Source of the DNA: Oxalobacter sp964636975
GTDB lineage: Bacteria; Pseudomonadota; Gammaproteobacteria; Burkholderiales; Burkholderiaceae_D
Direction: 5' to 3'
DNA: 64,000 nt
Assembly: GCA_964636975.1 (NCBI GenBank)
Contig: CAZWTQ010000001.1
Span: 1-64,000 of the forward strand
In this document: positions 26,706 through 34,369 of the stretch, in pieces
Numbering within the stretch: position 1 is the stretch's first letter
How the letters are laid out: each line of letters begins with the position of its first letter
Notes under the pieces: generated by a model
Databases searched by the model: none
What the model saw: the letters and a program-made list of their open reading frames with translations, nothing else
What the model was told of the DNA's origin: nothing
Position numbers and translations under genes: made by a program

Positions 26706-27301
26706 CGGCTTTTATCAGGATTGTCCGATCTGAGAAACCAGCGCTGTTTTCCAACCTTGAAAAGACGCTTGATGATGACGACCCCTTTATAGTTCAAGAG
26801 GAAAGGCTTGCCGTCTTCGGGGGTGGTTTTTCTGATATCGATCATGACAGTATCGCCTATGAAGATAGAAGGTTCCATGCTACTGTCATTGATGCTCAAT
26901 GTAAGCAGGTTTCTGAGTTCCCAGCCGTTATCGACTATTTCCCTAGAATGGACAAAAAGTGTTCCTACAGTTTTCTCCTTTAAACTAATTTTCCGTATTT
27001 CAAAACCATCAACGCTATTTTGAGGGACGATTTCCGCATGCGGGACATAAAAGGCGTTTGGGATGGTAGGGACGCCATCATTGCTATTTTGCAGTTCGTC
27101 AGGGACATCCACCAAATCGCTGAGTGGCCATCCGCATGCATTGGCTAGTTGCCGAAGGGTTTTTAGGTCTGGTTCCTTGACTTCTCCTTTCAAAATTCTA
27201 GAGATTGTTGGCTGAGGAATGCCGGATGCGCGAGCCAGTGAGATCTGACTCTTGAAACCGGCGGATTTCTGCATTTTCTTGAGTTTTTCTATGAGGCTCA
27301 T
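26630..27301 (-). CDS. Phage-type repressor, HTH plus S24 peptidase (CI-like)
   Basis: 223 residues from ATG 27301 (MSLIEKLKKMQKS); the open frame extends upstream without a plausible start. Residues about 15-55 form an XRE helix-turn-helix (QISLARASGIPQPTISRIL). The C-terminal half is a LexA/S24-like domain with catalytic Ser in SMEPSIFIGDTVMID and Lys in GVVIIKRLF, so self-cleavage on RecA activation is plausible. It diverges from the replication gene at 27591 and likely controls it through operators at 27398-27456. No integrase or structural gene is nearby: this looks like a prophage remnant. Confidence 0.85.
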   Translation of the reverse strand: MSLIEKLKKMQKSAGFKSQISLARASGIPQPTISRILKGEVKEPDLKTLRQLANACGWPLSDLVDVPDELQNSNDGVPTIPNAFYVPHAEIVPQNSVDGFEIRKISLKEKTVGTLFVHSREIVDNGWELRNLLTLSINDSSMEPSIFIGDTVMIDIRKTTPEDGKPFLLNYKGVVIIKRLFKVGKQRWFLRSDNPDKSRYPDRPFDDDIFIIGQVVQKVSTYI

Positions 27302-27397
27302 GATAGGCAGGCTCCATGGTTGATAGCTCCTGTTGATTTCAAAAATTTCTGCAATAGTAATGGAAAAAAAACGATGTTTTATTTGTTTTTTTTCGCA

Positions 27398-27417
27398 TTG
27401 TTGCCTTTTTGCAACAA
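27398..27417. promoter_or_regulatory. Inverted repeat, candidate repressor operator
   Basis: TTGTTGC and GCAACAA flank CTTTTT, between the divergent repressor and replication genes. Confidence 0.5.
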
Positions 27418-27442
27418 CAGTGAAAAAAATAGACAAATTTGC

Positions 27443-27478
27443 CTGTCTGTTGACAGTTTGAATATCTTATTACATTAT
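27443..27478 (+). promoter_or_regulatory. Promoter with overlapping inverted repeat
   Basis: TTGACA (27450-27455), 17 bases, CATTAT (27473-27478), directed at the replication gene. The -35 lies inside CTGTC-TGTT-GACAG (27443-27456), so a protein bound there would block it. This fits control by the divergent CI-like repressor. Confidence 0.6.
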
Positions 27479-27590
27479 GCCGGATATGTTCCATTGCATT
27501 TTTATTTTTGTTGGCCAAAGCGACTGGAAACAGCATAAATTCGGATTAAAACAGTTCTGTGCGCCTGTTTTTGGAAAAAGGAGGTGAAAG

Positions 27591-27899
27591 ATGTCAAAAA
27601 AAGCGATGACCTGGGCATTCGCCCAGCCGATGAAATCTTGGATAACGAAGTTTGTACTGGTGACGTTGGGTCATTACGCCGATGAGAGAGGGGTGCTCAG
27701 CCTGTCTGTCAATGCGATTGCGGAAAAGGCTTGCCTGGATAAAAAGATACTTGTCAAGGCACTCAATAGACTCAAGCGGGCGGGTCTTGTCGAAGATACG
27801 GGCGGGCAAACCGATGTGGCCAACCCAGTCGGGACATATCGTCTCCGTATGGACAAGGGTGTGGATAACATTGAAAGTTATCCACAGAACAGTCCCTAA
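27591..27899 (+). CDS. Phage replication protein, N-terminal HTH domain
   Basis: 102 residues after a perfect AAGGAGGTG. MSKKAMTWAFAQ ... FVLVTLGHYADERG, then a winged-helix segment (NAIAEKACLDKKILVKALNRL, RAGLVEDTGG), is the N-terminal domain of lambda-O-like or phage replisome-organiser proteins. A TAA at 27897 ends the frame just as the iteron-rich linker begins; the same frame then stays open to 28409. Homologous phage proteins typically read on through NGTVPK-type repeats, so the stop probably truncates the protein. Confidence 0.75.
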   Translation: MSKKAMTWAFAQPMKSWITKFVLVTLGHYADERGVLSLSVNAIAEKACLDKKILVKALNRLKRAGLVEDTGGQTDVANPVGTYRLRMDKGVDNIESYPQNSP

Positions 27900-28111
27900 A
27901 ATGGAACAGTTCCGCTTTTGGAACAGTACCAGGAACAGTTCCAGAAACAGTCCCAAGAACAGTCCCAGAAACAGTCCCAGAAACAGTCCCAATTTTTCCA
28001 CCAAACAGTCCCAAAAGTGGAACACGGAACCATTAATATATATATACATACAAAGGATCAGGAAAACAGCAAGGCTGTGGATAACTCAAGGCTTGGCCAT
28101 CTTGTGGATAA
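27860..28111. other. Candidate phage replication origin: four DnaA boxes, iterons, AT-rich stretch
   Basis: Four perfect DnaA boxes (TTATCCACA or its complement) lie at 27860-27868, 27878-27886, 28076-28084 and 28103-28111. Between them are six 12-bp iterons (27920-27991) and an AT-rich stretch around 28032-28050. All of it sits inside the replication gene's reading frame, as ori-lambda sits in gene O. Function is inference. Confidence 0.65.
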
Positions 28112-28409
28112 CCCAAAGCCTGGCGGCCAGGCAACGTATCGGGCAGGGATGGATGAAAGTAAATGGAAAGTGGTAGATGGAAAGCGCATGATATGCTGGT
28201 TGTCTGTGATGTCCTTGCTGGAAAAGTATGGTTACATGGCTACATATGCCAAAGGATATCGCAGACTATTACGACTATTACAGGAATGGCGCTCTGGCGG
28301 GATTGGTGTCTGGTTCGACTGGCCGGCAGGGGAAGTCCAGACCGTCTTGGCGTGTATCCGATATCAATGTGTCAGCTTCTACGGTGCTGGACGAGAATCC
28401 ATGGCCTGA
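27900..28409 (+). pseudogene. Downstream frame of the replication protein (Gln-rich linker and C-terminal domain)
   Basis: Same frame as 27591-27899, separated only by TAA 27897-27899. It begins NGTVP, runs through the Gln-rich iteron region, and ends in an 85-residue segment (SKWKVVDGKRMICWLSVMSL, EWRSGGIGVWFDWPAGEV) that I do not recognise. A TTG at 27918 could restart it, but no ribosome site is evident. If the stop is a sequencing error the whole protein is 272 residues. Confidence 0.5.
27920..27991 (+). repeat. Six tandem 12-bp iterons
   Basis: Units of the form GAAACAGTCCCA (variants GGAACAGTACCA, GGAACAGTTCCA, AGAACAGTCCCA) run head to tail. They translate as four-residue repeats (EQYQ, EQFQ, KQSQ, EQSQ, KQSQ, KQSQ). 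Partial copies flank them. Confidence 0.9.
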
Positions 28410-28707
28410 CGACGACCGCCCACAGGAGGGGATTGGTATCAGCCCAGATTTTCGCCTGCTCATCTGTCACCCGTTCGATTTCGCGTTTTTCTATCATGGA
28501 CTGGATGGCATCTACATCATCGGCTTCCATCAGTTGGGCAACCCGAACCATGTCGATATTGTCTGTGACGGAAATCAGCTTGCCGGCAGCGAAAAATCTT
28601 TCCAGCTCCTTCCAGCTGATTTTGGCTGTTTCCATGTTGATACGGGCATATTGCAGTTTTTCCTGCCCGGCTTTTAGGGCGTTGCTTTTTTCTTCAGGGG
28701 AAGTCAT
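28372..28707 (-). CDS. DUF2288 family protein
   Basis: 111 residues. The blocks ETAKISWKELERFFAAGKLI, ADDVDAIQSMIEK and LLWAVVVRPWILVQ are the conserved pieces of DUF2288, a small cytoplasmic family of unknown function. Its 3' end overlaps the phage-derived frame by 38 bases and marks the right edge of that insertion. slyX is 32 bases upstream. Confidence 0.8.
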   Translation of the reverse strand: MTSPEEKSNALKAGQEKLQYARINMETAKISWKELERFFAAGKLISVTDNIDMVRVAQLMEADDVDAIQSMIEKREIERVTDEQAKIWADTNPLLWAVVVRPWILVQHRRS

Positions 28708-28739
28708 CTGTTTTGCGGGTCATCAATCATCATCAACCA

Positions 28740-28943
28740 TCAATAGTGGGGAGGCCGTTCATTTATGGGACGATCGCTTTCAATATCGACAAGCCTGGCT
28801 GCCAGCGCCTTAAGGATGGCCTCGATGTCATTAATCTTTACTTGCTGGCGGTAAATCTCCTTGTTCAGCTCCTCAATCATGTCTTCCTGATGGGTGATGC
28901 GTATTTCAAGGTCTGCCAGCCGCTCGTCTATGTTCATATCCAT
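28740..28943 (-). CDS. slyX: SlyX family protein
   Basis: 67 residues from ATG 28943; the ATG six bases later is equally possible and an extension to 28976 is open. Heptad-rich coiled coil (ERLADLEIRITHQEDMIEEL, NKEIYRQQVKINDIE) ending in the typical PPHY. Role of SlyX is unknown. It lies between rep and DUF2288. Confidence 0.85.
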   Translation of the reverse strand: MDMNIDERLADLEIRITHQEDMIEELNKEIYRQQVKINDIEAILKALAARLVDIESDRPINERPPHY

Positions 28944-29025
28944 AATGATAAGCCAATCCGCGGTTTTTAAGATCAAAAGGGAAAACGGGAAAAACGGGGA
29001 AAACTGTCTACTATCTTATGCCATC

Positions 29026-31083
29026 TTATGCCTTTTTTGCGTTCAGCAGGGTCTTGATATGGGCAAGACGCTGTTTCGGCGTCAGTGCGCTGTCAGGGTT
29101 CGGCACAGGGTTTTCTGTGTCCAATTTCATTTCCCTGATGAACCTGGACGGTTCCCTGTCAATGGTTTTGCGTGCCTGATGGCGTTTTTTGCACCACGAA
29201 ACCTGGAGGGTACGTTGTGCCCGGGTAATGCCGACATACATCAGGCGGCGTTCTTCCTGGATTTGTTTTGCCAGCTGAACGGCAGGCATGTCATCCATAT
29301 CATGGGCCGTATGAGGCAGTAGCCCCTCTTCCACACCGACCAGGAAAACATGCGGAAATTCCAACCCTTTTGCGGCATGCAGTGTTGAAAGGTGAACGGC
29401 GTCTTGCGGGTCTTTCCTGTCTTCAAGCATGGTCATCAGGGCGACCATCTGGGTGACCTCCAGCAAGGTATGTTCCGGTTCGCCTGTCTGGCTGTTGCCA
29501 CGGCATTTGTTTTTCAGCCAGTCGGTGAATTCTAGGACATTCTGCCATTTTGTCTTGGCGGTGCGTTCATCAAAAGCGTCGTACAGATAGTTTTCATAGT
29601 CGATTGCCTTTACCATTTCATCAAGCAGTTCCGCCGCTGCATCTCCTTTTGCCGTGGGTCTTCCCGCACGCTCTTCGAGGCGGTTGATGAAATCGCAAAA
29701 CGCCCGCAACGGATGAAGCTGCCGGGCAGGCAGCCTTGTTTCGATGCTGTTTTTGTAGGTAGCCTCAAACAGGGAACACTGCCATTGTCCGGCAAAAGTT
29801 CCAAGCGCGCTGAGCGTTCCTTCTCCGACTCCCCTGCGGGGCGTTGTGATGGCACGGATGAAGGCGGGGTCATCGTCCAGGTTGGCAATCAGGCGCAGGT
29901 AAGCGGTAATGTCCCTGATTTCCGCCCGGGAAAAGAAACTTTGTCCGCCCGAGATGGTATAGGGAATGTTTTCACGCCGGAGTACTGTCTCGAAGACCCT
30001 GGCCTGGTAGTTGCTGCGGTAAAGGATTGCAAAGTCGGCATATTTTGCCCTGCGTTCAAAGCGTTTGCTGGACAGTTGCATGACCACCTGTTCCGCTTCC
30101 TGTTCTTCATCTGGCATCATCCTGGTGCAGACAGGGTCACCCGGCCCATGCTCTGACCAGAGTTTTTTTTCAAATAGCTTGGGGTTGTTGCCAATCACCG
30201 CGTTGGCGGCCTGCAGGATATGCATGGAAGAGCGGTAGTTCTGCTCAAGACGGATGACTTTGATATCAGGAAAATCCTTTTGCAGCGCTTTCAGGTTTTC
30301 AAGGGTTGCCCCGCGCCACGCATAGATTGCCTGGTCGTCATCACCGACAGCGGTGAACATCGGTTTCTTGCCGGGGCCTGTCACCAGCAGTTTCACCAGT
30401 TCATACTGGCAGGCATTGGTGTCTTGGTATTCATCAACCAGCAGATAGCGCAGCCGCCGTTGCCATCTGTCGCAGATATCGGTCTTCTGCCTGAAAAGCT
30501 CAACAGGCAGACGGATCAGGTCATCAAAATCCACTGCCTGGTAGGCGGAGAGGGTTGCCACATAGTTGCGGTAGATGCGGGCAACGTAGGCATCTTGTTC
30601 GCTGTCTGCGGATTTTATCGCCATGTCAGGGGTAATCATGGCGTTTTTCCAGAGGGAGATGCCTGTTTGGACATCTCGGATGATTTTGCGGTCGGTTGTC
30701 TTGGAAAGATCCTGGAGCAATGCAAAACAGTCATTGCTGTCCAGTATGGAAAAATGCTGTTTCATGCCGAGGGAAGCATATTCCTGCCTCAGGATCTGTA
30801 CCCCCAGGGAATGGAATGTCGAGATGGTTAGCGGGGAAGCCTCATTGCCGCCGGAAAGCATCTTGCTGATGCGTTCCCGCATTTCTGCCGCCGCCTTGTT
30901 GGTGAATGTCAGGGCGGCGATGTGTTTGGCCTCATATTTCCCGGACTCAATCAGATGGACGATTTTCTGGGTGATGACCCGGGTTTTGCCAGAACCTGCA
31001 CCTGCCAGCACCAGGCAGGGACCCTCCAGATAAACCACGGCTTCCCGCTGCTGGGGATTCAGTCCATTAACCGCTGATGCCAT
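29026..31083 (-). CDS. rep: ATP-dependent DNA helicase Rep
   Basis: 685 residues, SF1A 3'-5' helicase. Motif I AGAGSGKTRVI, Ia ALTFTNKAAAEM, II LLVDEYQDTN, III GDDDQAIYAWRGA, IV LEQNYRS, V LSTLHAAKGLEF and VI RRLMYVGITRAQ are all present. NPQQREAV and MLDSND-like features favour Rep over UvrD. It helps the replisome pass protein roadblocks and restarts forks. It is divergent from hslV. Confidence 0.93.
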   Translation of the reverse strand: MASAVNGLNPQQREAVVYLEGPCLVLAGAGSGKTRVITQKIVHLIESGKYEAKHIAALTFTNKAAAEMRERISKMLSGGNEASPLTISTFHSLGVQILRQEYASLGMKQHFSILDSNDCFALLQDLSKTTDRKIIRDVQTGISLWKNAMITPDMAIKSADSEQDAYVARIYRNYVATLSAYQAVDFDDLIRLPVELFRQKTDICDRWQRRLRYLLVDEYQDTNACQYELVKLLVTGPGKKPMFTAVGDDDQAIYAWRGATLENLKALQKDFPDIKVIRLEQNYRSSMHILQAANAVIGNNPKLFEKKLWSEHGPGDPVCTRMMPDEEQEAEQVVMQLSSKRFERRAKYADFAILYRSNYQARVFETVLRRENIPYTISGGQSFFSRAEIRDITAYLRLIANLDDDPAFIRAITTPRRGVGEGTLSALGTFAGQWQCSLFEATYKNSIETRLPARQLHPLRAFCDFINRLEERAGRPTAKGDAAAELLDEMVKAIDYENYLYDAFDERTAKTKWQNVLEFTDWLKNKCRGNSQTGEPEHTLLEVTQMVALMTMLEDRKDPQDAVHLSTLHAAKGLEFPHVFLVGVEEGLLPHTAHDMDDMPAVQLAKQIQEERRLMYVGITRAQRTLQVSWCKKRHQARKTIDREPSRFIREMKLDTENPVPNPDSALTPKQRLAHIKTLLNAKKA

Positions 31084-31195
31084 GCTGTTTGATTGACTCC
31101 TGTTTTGATTGAGGTCAGCATTATAGCAGTCTGGCAGTCTGTGGATAGGTTTTTGCCATGAATCGGGTTAGACTATCTGTTTCAGCGGGTTGCCC

Positions 31196-31224
31196 CTTGA
31201 AATCTGGAAGGCGCGCCCCCATAT
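31196..31224 (+). promoter_or_regulatory. Sigma-32 (RpoH) heat-shock promoter of hslVU
   Basis: CTTGAAA (31196-31202), 14 bases, CCCCATAT (31217-31224). This matches the RpoH consensus CTTGAAA-N11-16-CCCCATNT at every fixed position, 53 bases before hslV, a known heat-shock gene. Confidence 0.85.
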
Positions 31225-31277
31225 TGCAATGGAGTCGCATCACTGTATCAATATCGGGAACAATATCAGGAAAACAT

Positions 31278-31814
31278 ATGGAGCAGTTTCACGGAACAAC
31301 CATTGTCTCTGTCCGTCGTGGCGATGTTGTCGCACTGGGAGGGGATGGTCAGGTCACATTGGGCAATATCGTGATTAAAGGGACAGCCCGCAAGGTGCGC
31401 AAACTTTTTGGAGGGCGGGTTTTAGCTGGTTTTGCGGGAGGCACGGCCGATGCCTTCACCCTGATTGAGCGGTTCGAGGCAAAACTGGAAAAACATCAGG
31501 GCAACCTGTTGCGCGCGTCGGTTGAGCTGGCGAAAGACTGGCGGACTGACCGTATGCTCCGTCGCCTCGAAGCGATGTTGCTGGTGGCTGACAAGACAGC
31601 GACTTTGTGCATTACCGGCAATGGCGATGTTCTGGAACCTGAAGAAGGCGTTGGCGCCATCGGCTCGGGGGGGCCTTTTGCCCAGTCGGCCGCCCTTGCC
31701 CTGGTTCGCAATACCGACCTGAGTCCCCAGGAGATTGTCCAGAAATCACTAGAAATTGCAGGAGATATCTGCATCTATACCAACCGTTCCAATATCATTG
31801 AAACACTGGACTGA
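31278..31814 (+). CDS. hslV: ATP-dependent protease peptidase subunit HslV
   Basis: 178 residues from ATG 31278 (AGGA seven bases upstream). Residues 1-6 (MEQFHG) are a short propeptide; the mature protein starts with the catalytic Thr of TTIVSVRRGD. GFAGGTADAFTLIERFE and AKDWRTDRMLRRLEA are diagnostic. HslV forms the proteolytic double ring of the HslVU protease. hslU follows 35 bases later. Confidence 0.95.
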   Translation: MEQFHGTTIVSVRRGDVVALGGDGQVTLGNIVIKGTARKVRKLFGGRVLAGFAGGTADAFTLIERFEAKLEKHQGNLLRASVELAKDWRTDRMLRRLEAMLLVADKTATLCITGNGDVLEPEEGVGAIGSGGPFAQSAALALVRNTDLSPQEIVQKSLEIAGDICIYTNRSNIIETLD

Positions 31815-31849
31815 TGAAGCCCTGAAAAGAAGATAGGACAGAAACCATT

Positions 31850-33187
31850 ATGAATCTGACCCCTAAAGAGATTGTCTCTGAACTGGATAAACATGTTGTC
31901 GGGCAGTCCAAGGCCTAGCGTGCTGTCGCCGTGGCATTGCGTAACCGCTGGCGGCGCCAGCAGGTTGAGGAACCGTTAAGGCATGAAATCACACCCAAGA
32001 ACATTCTGATGATTGGTCCAACAGGTGTCGGCAAGACTGAGATTGCCCGTCGTCTGGCCCGTCTGGCAGGAGCGCCTTTCGTCAAGATAGAAGCTACAAA
32101 ATTCACGGAAGTTGGCTATGTCGGCAGGGATGTCGATACAATCATCCGTGACCTGATTGATATTGGCGTCAAACAGACCCGTGAGGCGGAAATGAAAAAA
32201 GTCCGCTCCAAAGCCGCTGATGCGGCAGAGGATCGGGTGCTTGACATCCTGATTCCCCCAACTCCGGGCTTTGGCCTCAACACGGAGGGGAAAACGGCCG
32301 TACCGTCCAACGAGCATACCCGCCAGCGTTTCCGCAAACAGCTGCGGGAAGGTGCCCTGAACGAAAAAGAGATAGAGATTGAGGTTGCGGAACAGGCGCC
32401 GCACATGGAAATCATGGCGCCACCCGGCATGGAAGAGATGACCGAGCAGATTAAGTCGATGTTCTCCGGCATGAACAGTGGCAGGAAGAAAATGCGCAAG
32501 GTCAAGATCAGGGAAGCGCTGAGATTGATGCTGGAAGAAGAATCGGCCAAGCTGCTCAACGAAGATGACATCAGGCAGAAAGCCATCACCAATGTCGAAC
32601 AGAATGGCATCGTTTTTCTGGATGAGGTTGACAAGATTGCCTCCCGCTCCGAGATGGGCAATGCGGACGTTTCCCGCGCGGGGGTACAGCGTGACCTGTT
32701 GCCGTTGGTGGAAGGGACGACGGTGAATACCAAATACGGCATGATCAAGACAGACCATATCCTTTTCATCGCATCGGGGGCTTTCCAGCTGGCAAAACCT
32801 TCTGACCTGATTCCGGAACTCCAGGGGCGTTTCCCGATTCGGGTTGAGCTGGAATCGCTGTCCATTGCGGATTTTGAGCAGATTCTCACCAGTACGGAAG
32901 CCAGCCTGATTTCCCAGTACAAGGCATTGCTGGCAACGGAAGGACTGAACCTGGAATTTGACAGGGACGCCATCCACCGGCTGGCGGAGATCTCCTATAA
33001 CGTGAATGAACGCACCGAAAATATCGGCGCCCGCCGCCTGTACACGGTGATGGAGCGTTTGCTGGAAGAAGTCTCGTTTACGGCGGTCAGCTGTGGCGGC
33101 AGCTCCTTGACCATCACCAAGGACTATGTGAACGAACGGCTAGATGAGCTTTCTGAAAACGAAGACTTGACCCGATACGTCCTGTAA
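31850..33187 (+). pseudogene. hslU: HslU ATPase, interrupted by an in-frame TAG at codon 23
   Basis: 445 codons, the normal length. It opens MNLTPKEIVSELDKHVVGQ, then SKA-TAG-RAVAVALRNRWRR; relatives have Lys at that codon, so AAG has become TAG (31916-31918). All later parts are intact: Walker A GPTGVGKTEIARR, GYVGRDV, I-domain, Walker B FLDEVDKIA, and the C-terminal ENIGARRLYTVMERLLEE. HslU unfolds substrates for HslV. One base change separates this from a working gene, so sequencing error, recent mutation or suppression are all open. Confidence 0.88.
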
Positions 33188-33207
33188 CCGGCTCTTTCCA
33201 GACATGG

Positions 33208-33241
33208 AAAACCCGCTTTCTTGCTGATGAAGGAAGCGGGT
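33208..33241 (-). terminator. Terminator between convergent hslU and gap
   Basis: ACCCGCTTTC (33211-33220) pairs with GGAAGCGGGT (33232-33241). On the minus strand the hairpin is followed by TTTT, serving gap. Confidence 0.55.
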
Positions 33242-33279
33242 CTTCCACCGTCAATGAGGGACAGTGATGGATGCAGCGG

Positions 33280-34293
33280 TTATTTTGCGCCCATCATGGC
33301 CTGGGCATTGTCCAGCATGCGGCAGGAGAAGCCCCATTCGTTGTCGTACCATGCCAGGATTTTGACAAGGTTGCCGCCCACGATACGGGTTTGGGTGGCA
33401 TCGAAAATGCTGGAATGCGGGTCATGGTTGAAGTCCGTGGAGACCAGGGGCTCGACGTTATAGCCCAAAATGCCTTTGAGCCTGCCTTCAGAGGCTTCCC
33501 TGACGATGCCGTTGACTTCTTCCACTGTGGTGTCACGTGCGGCGGTGAAAGTCAGGTCAACAACGGAGACATTGGCCGTTGGAACACGCATGGCAAAGCC
33601 ATCGAATTTGCCAACCAGTTCAGGGAGAACCAGCCCGACCGCGGCGGCGGCGCCAGTGCGGGTTGGAATGATGTTTAACGCGGCGGCACGGGCACGGCGC
33701 GGATCGCGGTGGGCAACGTCTGTGAGGCGCTGGTCGTTGGTGTATGAGTGAACGGTTGTCATCAACCCTTTGACGATGCCCAGTTTTTCATTCAACGCCC
33801 ATGCGACAGGTGCCAGGCAGTTGGTTGTGCATGACGCATTGGAGACAACGGTGTCAGTTGCTTTCAGGACATCCTGGTTGACACCATAGACAACCGTTGC
33901 GTCGACATCCTTGCCGCCAGGCGCGGAAATCAGCACCTTTTTGGCGCCTGCTTTCAAATGGGCCGAGGCTGCCGCCTTGGAAGTGAAAATTCCCGTGCAT
34001 TCCATGACAACATCGATACCCAGCTCTTTCCAGGGCAGTTCCTCAGGATTGCGGATGCTGGTTACCTTGATGCGGTCACCATTGACAACAAGTACATCAC
34101 CATCAACGGCAACATCAGCGGCGAATTTGCCATGGACAGTGTCATATTTTGTCAGGTGTGCCGAGATATCCAGCGACCCCAGCTCATTGATGGCAACGAT
34201 TTCAATATCGTGTTTTTTGCCATATTCATAATGGGCACGGAGAACATTACGGCCGATACGGCCAAAACCATTGATTGCTACACGGATTGTCAT
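33280..34293 (-). CDS. gap: Glyceraldehyde-3-phosphate dehydrogenase, type I
   Basis: 337 residues from ATG 34293 (GGGAGA eight bases upstream). NAD-binding INGFGRIGRNVLRA at the start; catalytic Cys in SNASCTTNCLAP; HSYTNDQRLTDVAHRDPRRAR and WYDNEWGFSCRM complete the type I signature. It acts in glycolysis/gluconeogenesis. It follows tkt on the same strand, likely one operon. Confidence 0.96.
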   Translation of the reverse strand: MTIRVAINGFGRIGRNVLRAHYEYGKKHDIEIVAINELGSLDISAHLTKYDTVHGKFAADVAVDGDVLVVNGDRIKVTSIRNPEELPWKELGIDVVMECTGIFTSKAAASAHLKAGAKKVLISAPGGKDVDATVVYGVNQDVLKATDTVVSNASCTTNCLAPVAWALNEKLGIVKGLMTTVHSYTNDQRLTDVAHRDPRRARAAALNIIPTRTGAAAAVGLVLPELVGKFDGFAMRVPTANVSVVDLTFTAARDTTVEEVNGIVREASEGRLKGILGYNVEPLVSTDFNHDPHSSIFDATQTRIVGGNLVKILAWYDNEWGFSCRMLDNAQAMMGAK

Positions 34294-34369
34294 AGGGCTT
34301 TCTCCCATTGTTCTAAAAAGTCGATCGGTTGCTGTCAGATACGCGGTCTTTCATTCAGGAATCTTTCAT

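Noticed and set aside
27920..27991. Iterons considered as a CRISPR array
   Set aside because: The units are contiguous 12-mers with no spacers, and no cas gene is present.
31976..32977. Long antisense frames (333 and 285 residues) over hslU
   Set aside because: The plus strand encodes a complete HslU ATPase; the antisense products match nothing and are rich in His/Arg/Phe or Ser.
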